Shown here piece by piece: positions 1-9,402 of a stretch of DNA of 64,000 bases (the first letter of the stretch is position 1; each line of letters starts with the position of its first letter). Position numbers and translations under genes: made by a program. The DNA is taken from contig OZ257149.1 of the NCBI GenBank assembly GCA_965279085.1, positions 3,844,001 to 3,908,000 of the forward strand, written 5' to 3'. This DNA comes from UBA7672 sp965279085 (GTDB lineage: Bacteria; Pseudomonadota; Alphaproteobacteria; Caulobacterales; Hyphomonadaceae). The notes under the pieces are model-generated. The model was not told the origin of the DNA and did not search any database. It saw only the letters and a list, made by a program, of their open reading frames with translations.

Positions 1-1395
1 TACCACAAGGTGGATGAGCCGAAGGACATGGACGCGTACGTCGCGCGCCTGAAGGCGCTCGGGCCGGCGATCGATCAGAGCACGGAGCGGGCGAAGCTGG
101 CGGCGGCGGACGGAGTTCGTACGCCGAAATTCGGCTATGAGCGCACGGCAGGCGAAGCGCAGCTGGTGATCACCGGCGCGCCGTTTGGCGGCAAGGGCGA
201 CTCACCGCTGTTCGAAGACATCAAGACGAAGGCGGCCGAGCTGCAGAAGGCTGGCAAGGCGACGCCGGAGCAGGTGAAGGCCTGGACCGATGCGGCGGCC
301 GCAGCGCTGAACGAGAGCGTGAAGCCGGCCTATGAGCGGCTGATCGCCTGGCTCAAGGAAGACATGCCCAACGCGCAATCGGGCAAGGTCGGCGCGCTGA
401 CGCTGCCGAACGGCACGGAGTGGTACAATACGGCTCTCGAGCTGCAGACCACGACGAAGATGACGGCGGACGAGATCCACGAGCTGGGGCTGTCCGAGGT
501 CAAGCGCATCCACGCGGAGATGGACAAGATCCGCGTCTCCACCGGCTTCACCGGCGATATGAAGGCGTTCTTCGAGTTCATGCGTACGGATCCGAAGTTC
601 TACCTGCCAAACACGGACGAGGGGCGCACCAAGTATCTCGCAACGGCGCAGGGCTATCTCGATGCGATGTACAAGCGGCTGCCGGAATACTTCGGGCGGC
701 TGCCCAAGGCTCCGCTGGTGGTCAAGCGCGTCGAGCCGTTCCGCGAACAGCCCGGTGGTGCCGCGCACTATTACGGACCTACGCCGGACGGAAAGCAGCC
801 CGGCATCTTCTATGCGCACCTTGTCGACATGAGCGCCGTGTCGCTATGGGCGCTGGAAAGCCTCGCCTATCACGAGGGCGTTCCGGGCCATCACATGCAG
901 ATCGCCATCCAGAACGAGCTGACGGACATTCCGGTGTTCCGCACGCAGTACGGCTATTCGGCGTTTGCCGAGGGCTGGGGTCTCTATGCCGAGGAGCTCG
1001 GCAAGGAGATGGGCATGTTCACCGACCCGTACAACGATTTCGGCCGCCTGAACTCGGAGCTGTGGCGCGCTGTGCGGCTGGTGCTCGACACCGGGCTGCA
1101 CGCCAAGGGCTGGACTGAAGACGAAGCCGTAGCATGGGCGATGGAGAACTCGGCGCGTCCGACAAGCTCGATCAAGAGCGAGGTGAAACGCTTCCTGTTG
1201 AATCCGGGACAGGCAACGACCTACAAGATCGGCATGATCGCGATCCAGCGCCTGCGCGACGAAGCGAAGGCCGAACTTGGCGACAAGTTCGACTGGAAGT
1301 CGTTCCACGACACGGTGATCACCGGCGGCTCCATGCCGCTGCCGGTACTGGACCAGCGCGTGCGCGCCTGGATCGCGACACAGAAGAAGGCCTAG
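1..1395 (+). CDS. DUF885 family peptidase-like protein (5' end cut by window)
   Basis: The frame is open from base 1, so the N-terminus lies upstream. The visible part aligns from its first residues with an internal region of the two following genes, so the GTG at 10 is probably an internal valine and not a start. DUF885 proteins are mostly exported and are suspected zinc peptidases. The visible hallmark is HEGVPGHH (near 880-900), an H-E-x(4)-H type metal site, followed by the EGWGLYAEEL segment. The stop is 10 bp before the next paralogue, so the genes are probably co-transcribed. The substrate is unknown. Family assignment is firm; peptidase activity is inferred. Confidence 0.85.
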   Translation, partial: YHKVDEPKDMDAYVARLKALGPAIDQSTERAKLAAADGVRTPKFGYERTAGEAQLVITGAPFGGKGDSPLFEDIKTKAAELQKAGKATPEQVKAWTDAAAAALNESVKPAYERLIAWLKEDMPNAQSGKVGALTLPNGTEWYNTALELQTTTKMTADEIHELGLSEVKRIHAEMDKIRVSTGFTGDMKAFFEFMRTDPKFYLPNTDEGRTKYLATAQGYLDAMYKRLPEYFGRLPKAPLVVKRVEPFREQPGGAAHYYGPTPDGKQPGIFYAHLVDMSAVSLWALESLAYHEGVPGHHMQIAIQNELTDIPVFRTQYGYSAFAEGWGLYAEELGKEMGMFTDPYNDFGRLNSELWRAVRLVLDTGLHAKGWTEDEAVAWAMENSARPTSSIKSEVKRFLLNPGQATTYKIGMIAIQRLRDEAKAELGDKFDWKSFHDTVITGGSMPLPVLDQRVRAWIATQKKA

Positions 1396-1405
1396 GGAAC
1401 GCGAC

Positions 1406-3232
1406 ATGCGTATGTGGATTTCTGCCGGCCTTCTGGCCGTTGTCGCCGCTTGCGCGCCGTCGACGCCTCCGGCGCCGACCGCCGAGGAGATCGCGAAAGT
1501 GAGCGGAGAGCTGAACGCGTTTCTCGACGCGGAATACGAAGAGAGCCTGCAGATGAGCCCGATCCAGCTCACCATGCAGGGCCGCAAGGACCATAACGAC
1601 AAGCTCGACGACATGAGCGAGGCGCAGAAGGACCGGAACCTCGCCTGGCTGCGCGAGAGCGTGACGGACATGAAGGCGAAGTTCGATCCGGCAAAGCTGG
1701 ACGAGGAAACGCGCACATCGTTCGACATGTGGGCGCTGCAGCTGGATCAGGCGGACAAGGCCGACAAGTTCCGCCGCCATCCCTACACCTTCATCCGCGA
1801 CTCCGTGCCGGTCTTCCTGCCTGCCTTCATGATCAACTTCCATGAGGTGAGCGAGAAGGCGGACATGGATGCGTACATGTCGCGCATCGCGGCGTTCGCG
1901 ACGGCGATCGACCAGACGACGGAGCAGGCGAAGATGTCGGCGCAGGCCGGCGTGCGGCCGCCGCTGTTCTCGTACGAGCAGGTGATTGACGAAGCAGGCA
2001 ACATCATCACGGGCGCCCCGTTCACGGCGGGCGCGGATTCCCCGCTGTTGGCCGACGTGAAGGCCAAGGCGAAGGCGCTGCTGGAAGCAGGCAAGATCAC
2101 CGCCGACGAAGCGAAAGCCTACGAAGCGAAGGCGCGCGAAACTCTCATCACGTCCGTCAAACCAGCCTATGAGCGGGTCATTGCCTGGCTCGAGAGCGAC
2201 AAGGCGAATGCCAGCGCGCAGGCGCAGGGCGTCGCTGCGCTACCGGACGGGCCGGCGTACTACAACGTCGCGCTGGAATTACAGACGACCACGACCATGA
2301 CGGCGGACGCGATCCACGAACTCGGCCTCAAGGAAGTCGCGCGCATTCGCGGCGAGATGGAAGCGATCCGCGCAAAGGTTGGTTTCCAGGGCGATCTGCC
2401 CGCGATGTTCAAGCACATGCGCGAGGACAAGCAGTTCTATCAGCCGAGCACGGATGTGGGCCGCGCCGAATATCTCAAGGTGACCGAAGGTTACCTCGAC
2501 GGCGTTCGCGCCAAGCTGCATGAATATTTCGGCATCATGCCGAAGGCGCCGTTGGTGGTGAAGCGGGTCGAGTCGTTCCGCGAGGAGCCGGGTGGTGTGC
2601 AGCACTACTACCCGTCGACGCCGGACGGCTCGCGACCGGGAATCTACTACGTGCATATGATCGACATGTCGGCGATGCCGATGTGGGATCTTGAGAGCAC
2701 GACCTATCACGAAGGCCTGCCGGGCCATCACATGCAGATCGCGATCGCGCAAGAGCTGACCGGCATTCCGAAGTTCCGCACGCAGTACAATTCGACGGCG
2801 TATGCGGAAGGGTGGGGCCTCTACACGGAGCTGCTGGCCAAGGAGATGGGGTTCTATACCGATCCCTATTCCGACATGGGCCGTCTCAACAACGAGATGT
2901 GGCGTGCGGTGCGTCTCGTGGTGGACACGGGCATTCACGCCAAGGGTTGGACGGAAGAGCAGGCCGTGAAGTATTTCATGGACAACTCGCCGACACCCGA
3001 GGCGGCGATCCGGTCTGAAATCCGGCGTTACTTCGTGTGGCCGGGGCAGGCGACGGCCTACAAGGTCGGTATGCTGAAAATCCTGGAACTGCGCGCGATG
3101 GCGCAGACGGAGCTTGGCGACAAGTTCGCCATGGCCGGCTTCCACGACACAGTGCTGGGCGGGGGTGCGCTGCCGCTGCCGGTGCTGGAAGCGCGGGTAA
3201 AGCGCTGGGTTGAGAAGGTGAAGGCGAGCTAA
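1406..3232 (+). CDS. DUF885 family lipoprotein, second tandem copy
   Basis: A 608-residue protein with a short lipoprotein signal (MRMWISAGLLAVVAAC, lipobox VAAC), so it is probably anchored in a membrane facing the periplasm. The conserved HEGLPGHH metal-site motif starts near residue 435 and is followed by EGWGLYTELL, as in the flanking copies. An AGGGA ribosome-binding site overlaps the stop of the preceding gene, which supports the ATG at 1406 and translational coupling. Full-length copies in this array are about 610 residues. It is likely a periplasmic metallopeptidase of unknown specificity. Alternative roles within DUF885 cannot be excluded. Confidence 0.88.
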   Translation: MRMWISAGLLAVVAACAPSTPPAPTAEEIAKVSGELNAFLDAEYEESLQMSPIQLTMQGRKDHNDKLDDMSEAQKDRNLAWLRESVTDMKAKFDPAKLDEETRTSFDMWALQLDQADKADKFRRHPYTFIRDSVPVFLPAFMINFHEVSEKADMDAYMSRIAAFATAIDQTTEQAKMSAQAGVRPPLFSYEQVIDEAGNIITGAPFTAGADSPLLADVKAKAKALLEAGKITADEAKAYEAKARETLITSVKPAYERVIAWLESDKANASAQAQGVAALPDGPAYYNVALELQTTTTMTADAIHELGLKEVARIRGEMEAIRAKVGFQGDLPAMFKHMREDKQFYQPSTDVGRAEYLKVTEGYLDGVRAKLHEYFGIMPKAPLVVKRVESFREEPGGVQHYYPSTPDGSRPGIYYVHMIDMSAMPMWDLESTTYHEGLPGHHMQIAIAQELTGIPKFRTQYNSTAYAEGWGLYTELLAKEMGFYTDPYSDMGRLNNEMWRAVRLVVDTGIHAKGWTEEQAVKYFMDNSPTPEAAIRSEIRRYFVWPGQATAYKVGMLKILELRAMAQTELGDKFAMAGFHDTVLGGGALPLPVLEARVKRWVEKVKAS

Positions 3233-3273
3233 GGCCGAGCGCCTGCTTGCGGACGGATTTGAAGGAGAGACCG

Positions 3274-5103
3274 ATGCGAATTCTGTTCACGGCGGCGGTG
3301 TCGCTGCTTGCTCTGGCGGCGTGCGGCGATCCGGCGCCCGCTGCGCCGACAGCGGAGGATATCGCCAAGGTCAGTGCGGATCTGACCGCGTGGTTCGACG
3401 CGGAATATGAAGAAGAGCTGCAGATGAGCCCGATCGGGCTCACCTTCCAGGGACGTAAGGACCAGTACGACAAGCTGGACGACTACAGCGAGGCGGCCAC
3501 GGACCGGAAGCTGGAATGGCGCCGGGCTTCTGTCGCCGAGATGAAGGAGAAGTTCGATCCGGCGAAGCTGAACGAGGATGCGAGGACGTCGTTCGACATC
3601 TGGGCGCTGTCGCTTGAGATGGAAGAGAAGGCGGCGAAGTTCCGCCGCTCGCCGTACATCTTCGTGAAGGATGGGCCGCACGTATTCCTGCCGAACTTCG
3701 TGATGAACTTCCACGAAGTGTCGGAGAAATCCGACATGGAGGCATACGCCGCGCGTATCGGCGAAGTCGCCCGTGTGATGGACCAGTCGATCGAGCTGGC
3801 GACGAAGGCTGCAGCCGAAGGCAATCGCGCGCCGCGCTTTGCCTATGACCAGTCGATCCAGGAAGCGAAGAACGTGATCAAGGGCGCGCCGTTTGGCGCA
3901 GGCGCGGACTCGCCGATCTGGGCCGATGCGAAAGCCGAGATCAAGAAGCTGCAGGATGGCGGCAAGGTCACGGCGGAAGAAGCAACCGCTCTCCAGACGG
4001 CGGCGTCAGCCGCGCTGACGGAGAAACTGAAGCCGGCCTATGAGCGGGTTATCGCATGGCTTGAAGCAGACAAGCCCAACACGGCGGAACAGGCGCAGGG
4101 CGCTTCCACGCTGAAGGATGGCGTGGCGTTCTACAACAACGCGCTCGAGCAGATGACGACCACGACGCTGACGGCCGATGAGATCCACGAGATCGGCCTC
4201 AAGGAAGTTACGCGCATCCACGCCGAGATGGAGAAGATCAAGGAGCAGGTCGGCTTCAAGGGAACGCTGCTGGAGTTCTTCAACTTCATGCGTACGGACA
4301 AGCAGTTCCAGCTGCCGAACGACGACACGGGCCGCGCCCAGTACATCAAGATGTCGGAAGACTATCTGGCAGCGATGACGGCGAAGCTGCCGGAGTATTT
4401 CGGCATCCTGCCCAAGGCGTCTCTGGTGGTGAAGCGTGTCGAATCTTTCCGCGAAGAGCCGGGTGGCGCGCAGCACTACTTCCCGCCGACACCGGACGGT
4501 TCGCGGCCGGGCGTGTTCTACGCGCACCTCAGCGACATGAAATCGATGCCGACGTACTCGCTTGAGGCCATCGCCTATCACGAGGGCGTTCCGGGCCACC
4601 ACATGCAGATCGCCATCCAGCAAGAGCTGACCGGCATTCCGAAGTTCCGTACGCAGTATGGCTACACGGCGTATCAGGAAGGCTGGGGCCTCTATTCGGA
4701 ATCACTGTCGAAGGACATGGGCTTCTACAAGGATCCATATTCGGACTTCGGCCGTCTCGGCGCCGAGATCTGGCGCGCGATCCGCCTCGTGGTCGATACC
4801 GGCATCCACTCGAAGGGCTGGTCGGAAGAACAGGCGGTGAAGTACTTCCTCGACAACGGGCCGACGCCGGAAGGCGCGGTGCGTTCGGAGGTGCGCCGCT
4901 ACATCGTGTGGCCGGGGCAGGCGACGGCCTACAAGATCGGCATGCTGAAGATCCAGGAGCTGCGGGCGCTGGCGCAGACGGAGCTTGGCGACAAGTTCAC
5001 CATGGCCGGTTTCCACGACACGGTGCTGGGTGGGGGCGCGCTGCCGCTGCCGGTGCTGGAAGCGCGGGTGAAGCGCTGGATCGAACGGCCGAAAGCGGCC
5101 TGA
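3274..5103 (+). CDS. DUF885 family lipoprotein, third tandem copy
   Basis: A 609-residue paralogue of the two preceding genes. The start at ATG 3274 is chosen because GAAGGAGA sits just upstream and the next residues form a lipoprotein signal (MRILFTAAVSLLALAAC). An in-frame TTG at 3247 would place nine charged residues before the signal. HEGVPGHH begins near residue 436 and EGWGLYSESL follows. The C-terminal region (GQATAYKIGML, LPLPVLEARVKRW) is nearly the same in copies two and three, which points to fairly recent duplication or gene conversion. It ends 10 bp before a convergent TIR gene and is followed by a hairpin terminator. Confidence 0.88.
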   Translation: MRILFTAAVSLLALAACGDPAPAAPTAEDIAKVSADLTAWFDAEYEEELQMSPIGLTFQGRKDQYDKLDDYSEAATDRKLEWRRASVAEMKEKFDPAKLNEDARTSFDIWALSLEMEEKAAKFRRSPYIFVKDGPHVFLPNFVMNFHEVSEKSDMEAYAARIGEVARVMDQSIELATKAAAEGNRAPRFAYDQSIQEAKNVIKGAPFGAGADSPIWADAKAEIKKLQDGGKVTAEEATALQTAASAALTEKLKPAYERVIAWLEADKPNTAEQAQGASTLKDGVAFYNNALEQMTTTTLTADEIHEIGLKEVTRIHAEMEKIKEQVGFKGTLLEFFNFMRTDKQFQLPNDDTGRAQYIKMSEDYLAAMTAKLPEYFGILPKASLVVKRVESFREEPGGAQHYFPPTPDGSRPGVFYAHLSDMKSMPTYSLEAIAYHEGVPGHHMQIAIQQELTGIPKFRTQYGYTAYQEGWGLYSESLSKDMGFYKDPYSDFGRLGAEIWRAIRLVVDTGIHSKGWSEEQAVKYFLDNGPTPEGAVRSEVRRYIVWPGQATAYKIGMLKIQELRALAQTELGDKFTMAGFHDTVLGGGALPLPVLEARVKRWIERPKAA

Positions 5104-5113
5104 TCGGGCCGGT

Positions 5114-6511
5114 TCAGTTGGGCGCCGGCGCTTCAGGCGCCGGCGTTTCCGTTTCCGCCGCAGCCTTCCGCTCCGCGATGCGGCGTTCAGTGTCTTCGAT
5201 GAACGTCGCGGCCCTGTACGAGACGTCGCCTTCGTCCGCTTCTGCTGCGATCTTGTAGTAGGCGAGGGCGGCTTCCATGTCCTCGCCGAAGCTCATGCCT
5301 TCCATGAGCTTCTCCGCGGCCCAGAATGCCGTCTCGGCGTCGCCTGCGTCGGCGCCCTTGCGGGCAAGCGCGAACGCATCGGCCGTGGACAGCGGACTCG
5401 CGACCTCGCCGCTGAGATAGATGCGTCCGAGCCAGCCATCGCCTCCGGGCAGGCCTTTGGCCTGCGCCGATTTGAACAGCGCCTCCGCTTTCGCCGGATC
5501 GACTGGACCGCCGAGACCCTCGCGCAGCCGCACGCCATAACGGATTTGCGCGAACCCGAAGCCTGCTTCCGCCGCCTTGCGGAATTCCTCGGTCGCCGAC
5601 ATTTCGACGCCTTTGCGCTGGTCGTCGCTCATCACATAGACGGCGGCTTCCGTAAGCAGCATTGCCTGATAGTGAAGCGCGGCGGGCATGCCTGTCTTGG
5701 CCGCCTTGTCGCAGCTTTCGCTGGCTTCTTCCCAAAGCGGCGCGCCCTCCGCGTCAATCCAGAGATCGACCGCGCACTTCAGCGTCAGGATCGCCGGATC
5801 GGCGTTGGGCTGTGCCGCCTCCGCATCGAGCGCGGCCCGGGTGTCGCGCTTGAAGACGTGGCGTGCGAGCCGGCGGCCGGAGTGCTTGTCGAAATCCGCC
5901 AGCGAAACGCCATAGGGGGCGAGCTTTTCCTCTGTCGCGGCGATCCTGGCTACTTCCGCCTTTCTCGCCACGACTTCGGGGTCCGGCGCCTTGAGGAGAT
6001 TCCATGGGCGGAAGACGATGAGCGCTGCGCCTATGGCGACGACAGCTGCAGCCATCGCGGCAGTCTGCCAGAGGCTGCGCAGCACGCGGTTCGGCGGCGG
6101 CTTCAGCGGGGGGACGTTCGACTTGCCTGCGAGTTCCTTCACCTGCTTGACCACATCGCGATAGCCGGCGTGGCTGCGGTCCCCGTGCCATCCGATCAGA
6201 TCGGCGGTGTGGAGCAGGTTGAACGGCACCGGGATGTTCACCGGCTGGATCATGACGGGGACGAGGATGCCGCGCTCGCGCCCGACCGAGCTTTCGGCGC
6301 GCACCCATTCACTTTTCACGGATTCCTTCGACCAGACGACGACGACGCATTTCACCTGTTCGAGAACAGCCTGGATCTTGTCGTCGAAGGTTTCGCCGGT
6401 TTCGAGGGCGGTGTCCCACCAGACATCGACGTTCTCGACCTTCAACGCTTCGGCCAGCGTCTTGGCTTTCGCCCAGTCAGCCTTGCGATAGGAAATGAAG
6501 ACGTCGGCCAT
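5114..6511 (-). CDS. TIR domain protein with one membrane segment and Sel1-like repeats
   Basis: A 465-residue protein. Residues 1-120 form a TIR domain: box 1 VFISYRKAD, WWDTALETGE, and the S-x-x-WV-x-x-E motif (SEWVRAE) whose Glu73 aligns with the catalytic glutamate of NADase TIRs such as SARM1. A single hydrophobic helix spans about 148-168, so the TIR domain would be cytoplasmic and the rest periplasmic, or the reverse. From about 270 to 440 are Sel1/TPR-like helical pairs (for example AAEAGFGFAQIRYGVRLREG). A Pro/Ala/Glu tail ends the protein. It is converged on by the DUF885 array. It could be a signalling or defence NADase; no partner effector gene is visible. Confidence 0.85.
   Translation of the reverse strand: MADVFISYRKADWAKAKTLAEALKVENVDVWWDTALETGETFDDKIQAVLEQVKCVVVVWSKESVKSEWVRAESSVGRERGILVPVMIQPVNIPVPFNLLHTADLIGWHGDRSHAGYRDVVKQVKELAGKSNVPPLKPPPNRVLRSLWQTAAMAAAVVAIGAALIVFRPWNLLKAPDPEVVARKAEVARIAATEEKLAPYGVSLADFDKHSGRRLARHVFKRDTRAALDAEAAQPNADPAILTLKCAVDLWIDAEGAPLWEEASESCDKAAKTGMPAALHYQAMLLTEAAVYVMSDDQRKGVEMSATEEFRKAAEAGFGFAQIRYGVRLREGLGGPVDPAKAEALFKSAQAKGLPGGDGWLGRIYLSGEVASPLSTADAFALARKGADAGDAETAFWAAEKLMEGMSFGEDMEAALAYYKIAAEADEGDVSYRAATFIEDTERRIAERKAAAETETPAPEAPAPN
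5123..5148 (+). terminator. Rho-independent terminator of the DUF885 array
   Basis: A perfect 9-bp stem CGCCGGCGC / GCGCCGGCG with loop TTCAG is followed by TTT. It lies inside the 3' coding end of the convergent TIR gene, where it encodes an alternating Pro-Ala-Glu tail. The T-run is short, so efficiency is uncertain. Confidence 0.55.
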
Positions 6512-6588
6512 GGTGTCCCCGCAGTCGATCTAGCCCCGGCCCTGTCCCGTGCGATGTCTAGCAGGCGCCGTGCTGGCGGGGAACGGGA

Positions 6589-7557
6589 CTATTCAGCGGG
6601 AACGGCTGTCGGATTTGTCGATTGCGCCTTGAGGTGTTTCCGGGGAAGGCCGGGCGTGCCGGCCTGGTCCGGATGGGCGGCGAGGTAGGCTTCCTTGAGT
6701 TCCGTCGAGCGGGAGTGGTTTCCATCCGGAGACCAGCCGGGCTTGTTGATGAAGCGTCCAACCCAACGCCACGGGCGCAGGCCGTCGTTCCAGCAATCGC
6801 GCAGCAGGCCGAAGAGTTCGTGATAGGCGACGATCACGGGGTTGAACTTCCCGAGCGGTTTGACGATGCCATAGACCGGCTTGTCGTGGTCCAGTTCAGG
6901 CACGAACGATCCGAACATCTTGTCCCAGATGATGAAGACGCCGGCATAGTTCGCATCGAGATAGCGCGGATTGGTGGCGTGATGGACGCGGTGGTGCGAG
7001 GGCGTGTTCATCACCGCCTCGAACCATTTCGGCATCCGGCCGATGGCCTCGGTGTGGATCCAGTACTGGTAGACAAGGTTCACGCCGGCCGAGAAGGCGA
7101 TGAAGGCCGGGTGGAAGCCCAGCAGCACCAGCGGCGCCGAGATGATGACCAGCCCCGTGAGCGGGCCGAACCACGGTTGGCGCAGGGCGGTGGTCAGATT
7201 GTAGTGCGTGGATGAATGGTGCGTCACGTGTTCCGCCCACCACCAGCGCACCGTGTGCGCGAAGCGGTGCTTCCAGTAATAGATCAGGTCGTAGGCGACG
7301 AAGACGATCAGGAAGCTCCACCAGGTCACCGGTATCTCGAAGACGTGGTAGGGCCAGAACAGCATCAGCAGCCATGTCCCGACGAAAGCGAAGATCGTGT
7401 CGACGGTGACGCTGCCCAAGCCCATGGCGAGCGAGGTGATGGCGTCCTTCGTATCGTATCGCCCGCCCGCGCGCTTCGTCTTCACCGCCCACCATTCGAG
7501 GGCGACGGTGAGGATGAAGAACGGGATCGCGATGACTGTCGGTTTCACGAAATCCAT
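6589..7557 (-). CDS. Sterol desaturase / fatty acid hydroxylase family membrane protein
   Basis: An integral-membrane di-iron enzyme of the sterol desaturase family, which hydroxylates or desaturates lipids. The histidine clusters are clear: HRFAH, then HVTHHS, then HHRVHHA with a distal HTEAIG. Several hydrophobic segments precede and separate them, and the length (322 residues) fits the family. ATG 7557 is chosen, giving MDFVKPT before the first membrane helix; a GTG at 7575 in the same frame is possible, and neither has a clear ribosome-binding site. It is divergent from the CocE-like hydrolase gene. The lipid substrate cannot be told. Confidence 0.87.
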   Translation of the reverse strand: MDFVKPTVIAIPFFILTVALEWWAVKTKRAGGRYDTKDAITSLAMGLGSVTVDTIFAFVGTWLLMLFWPYHVFEIPVTWWSFLIVFVAYDLIYYWKHRFAHTVRWWWAEHVTHHSSTHYNLTTALRQPWFGPLTGLVIISAPLVLLGFHPAFIAFSAGVNLVYQYWIHTEAIGRMPKWFEAVMNTPSHHRVHHATNPRYLDANYAGVFIIWDKMFGSFVPELDHDKPVYGIVKPLGKFNPVIVAYHELFGLLRDCWNDGLRPWRWVGRFINKPGWSPDGNHSRSTELKEAYLAAHPDQAGTPGLPRKHLKAQSTNPTAVPAE

Positions 7558-7697
7558 GGGGCGGAGGAGTCTCACAATGAGTTGCGCCTGTGAAGCGGGC
7601 GCCCTTGCGACAATGCAGTTCTTGGGCGGATTGACCGCAGGGGGCGAGCGGCGCGAGTGTGGCGGCGGCGGCCGGAGCAGCCGTGAGGGAGAGAAGC

Positions 7698-9398
7698 ATG
7701 CGCAGATGGATGGCGGCCGCGATGGCGGCGGTGTCGGTTATGGCGCTGGGATCGGCGGCGCTGGCGCAGCAGCAGACATCGGGAACAACGGCGCCGGCCG
7801 TGCGCGGCGCAAGGCCAGAGAAGATCGCGACGGGCGCGACGGAAGTGCTCGCCGAGATGCGCGATGGCGTGAAGCTGGCGGGCAATCTCTACCTGCCGGC
7901 GGGGACAGGGCCGTTCCCGTGCATCGTGCAGCGCACCCCCTATGGCAAGGACGCGATGTTCGCGAGCCCGGCTGGCGCGAAGAAGTACACCGACGGCGGC
8001 TATGCCTATCTGGTGCAGGATGTGCGCGGGAAAGGACGTTCTGACGGCTTCTATCAGGCCTTCATCAATGACGGCTTCGATGGCTACGACACCATCGAGT
8101 GGATGGCGAAGCAGCCCTGGTGCAATGGCAAGGTCGGCATCACGGGCGCGAGCGCGATGGGCATCACGTCCAACATGGCCGCGACGATGAATCCGCCGCA
8201 TCTGACGGCGGCGTTCGTGATCGTGGCGCCGTCGACGCGGCTTACGGGCAGCTATATCGGCGGCGCGTTCAAGCAGAAGGATTCCGGCGACTGGTCGCGC
8301 GGGCAGGGCGTCAGCGAGGAAGTGATCGCGCGCAACGCCTCCAACTATCCTGACAGCGGCTACTGGGCGACGACGGAGATCGCGGACAACCGCAAGTTCA
8401 TCGACATACCGATGTACAACTATGGCGGCTGGTACGACATCTTCAATGAGGGGAACGTCCGCAACTTCGAATACCTGCAGAACCATGGCGCCAAGGGCGC
8501 GCGCGGCAACCAGAAGCTCGAGATGGGTCCGTTCGGGCACGGCGCGCTGTCAGGCGACATGGAGTATCCGGCCGGTGGCGGCATCGGGAACGCGCAAGGC
8601 GGGACCGACAGCGAGATGCGCTGGTGGGACTACTGGCTCAAGGGCATCGACATCGGGATCATGGATGAGCCGCCGGTGAAGGTCTACATGATGGCCGGCG
8701 CGCGCAAGGGCGCGGTCTCGCCGAAGAACCGCTGGATGGGCTTCGCCAACTGGCCGCCGGCGCCGCGCGATGTGAACTACTATCTCCACGCCGACGGATC
8801 GCTGTCGACGAAGAAGCCTGCGGAGGCGACGTCGTTCAAGGCGTATTCCTTCGATCCCAAGAAGCCCGTGCAGACGATCGGCGGCGCGAACCTGACATTC
8901 GAGCGCGGGCCGATGGACCAGCGGCCGATCGGCAAGCGAGCCGATTACCTGAAGTTCGAAACGGCGGCGCTGGACAAGGATGTCGTTGTCGCCGGGCCGG
9001 TCTCGGTGGATCTTTGGGCGTCGACGGATGGGCCGGACACCGACTTCATGGTGAAGCTGGTGGACGTCTATCCGGATGGATACGAGGCCGTTGTGCTCGA
9101 TGCGGCGCTGCGGACGCGCTATCGCAACGGGCGTGGACAGGACGACATCGAGATGATGACGCCCGGTGCGCCGGAGAAGCTGACCATCGATCTTTGGGAT
9201 ACAGCGATCACCTTCGAGAAGGGGCATCGGATCGCGGTGCATGTCACAAGCTCGAACGCACCGCGCTTCGATGTGAACCCGAACACAGGCGAGAACCCGG
9301 GGCCGAACGCCAAGGCTCGCGTGGCGCGGAACACGGTGTTCATGGATGCGGCCAAGGCGAGCGCGCTGAGGTTGCCCGTGATCTACCTGCCGGAATAG
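7698..9398 (+). CDS. CocE/NonD family hydrolase, exported (X-Pro dipeptidyl-peptidase-like)
   Basis: A 566-residue serine hydrolase of the CocE/X-Pro dipeptidyl-peptidase S15 group, made of an alpha/beta-hydrolase domain and a C-terminal jelly-roll. ATG 7698 follows GAGGGAGAG and opens a signal peptide (MRRWMAAAMAAV..ALAQQ). The likely triad is Ser152 in GASAMG, Asp247 in GGWYDIFNEG and His281 in GPFGHG. Most CocE proteins have G-x-S-Y-x-G; here the Tyr is Ala. The substrate could be an ester, an amide or a beta-lactam-like acyl compound. The stop is 4 bp before the next gene, so the two are probably co-transcribed. Confidence 0.88.
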   Translation: MRRWMAAAMAAVSVMALGSAALAQQQTSGTTAPAVRGARPEKIATGATEVLAEMRDGVKLAGNLYLPAGTGPFPCIVQRTPYGKDAMFASPAGAKKYTDGGYAYLVQDVRGKGRSDGFYQAFINDGFDGYDTIEWMAKQPWCNGKVGITGASAMGITSNMAATMNPPHLTAAFVIVAPSTRLTGSYIGGAFKQKDSGDWSRGQGVSEEVIARNASNYPDSGYWATTEIADNRKFIDIPMYNYGGWYDIFNEGNVRNFEYLQNHGAKGARGNQKLEMGPFGHGALSGDMEYPAGGGIGNAQGGTDSEMRWWDYWLKGIDIGIMDEPPVKVYMMAGARKGAVSPKNRWMGFANWPPAPRDVNYYLHADGSLSTKKPAEATSFKAYSFDPKKPVQTIGGANLTFERGPMDQRPIGKRADYLKFETAALDKDVVVAGPVSVDLWASTDGPDTDFMVKLVDVYPDGYEAVVLDAALRTRYRNGRGQDDIEMMTPGAPEKLTIDLWDTAITFEKGHRIAVHVTSSNAPRFDVNPNTGENPGPNAKARVARNTVFMDAAKASALRLPVIYLPE

Positions 9399-9402
9399 TC
9401 AG

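Noticed and set aside
10..12. GTG at base 10 as start of the first DUF885 gene
   Set aside because: The frame is open to base 1 and the codons before it align with the middle of the paralogues, so the real start is outside the window.
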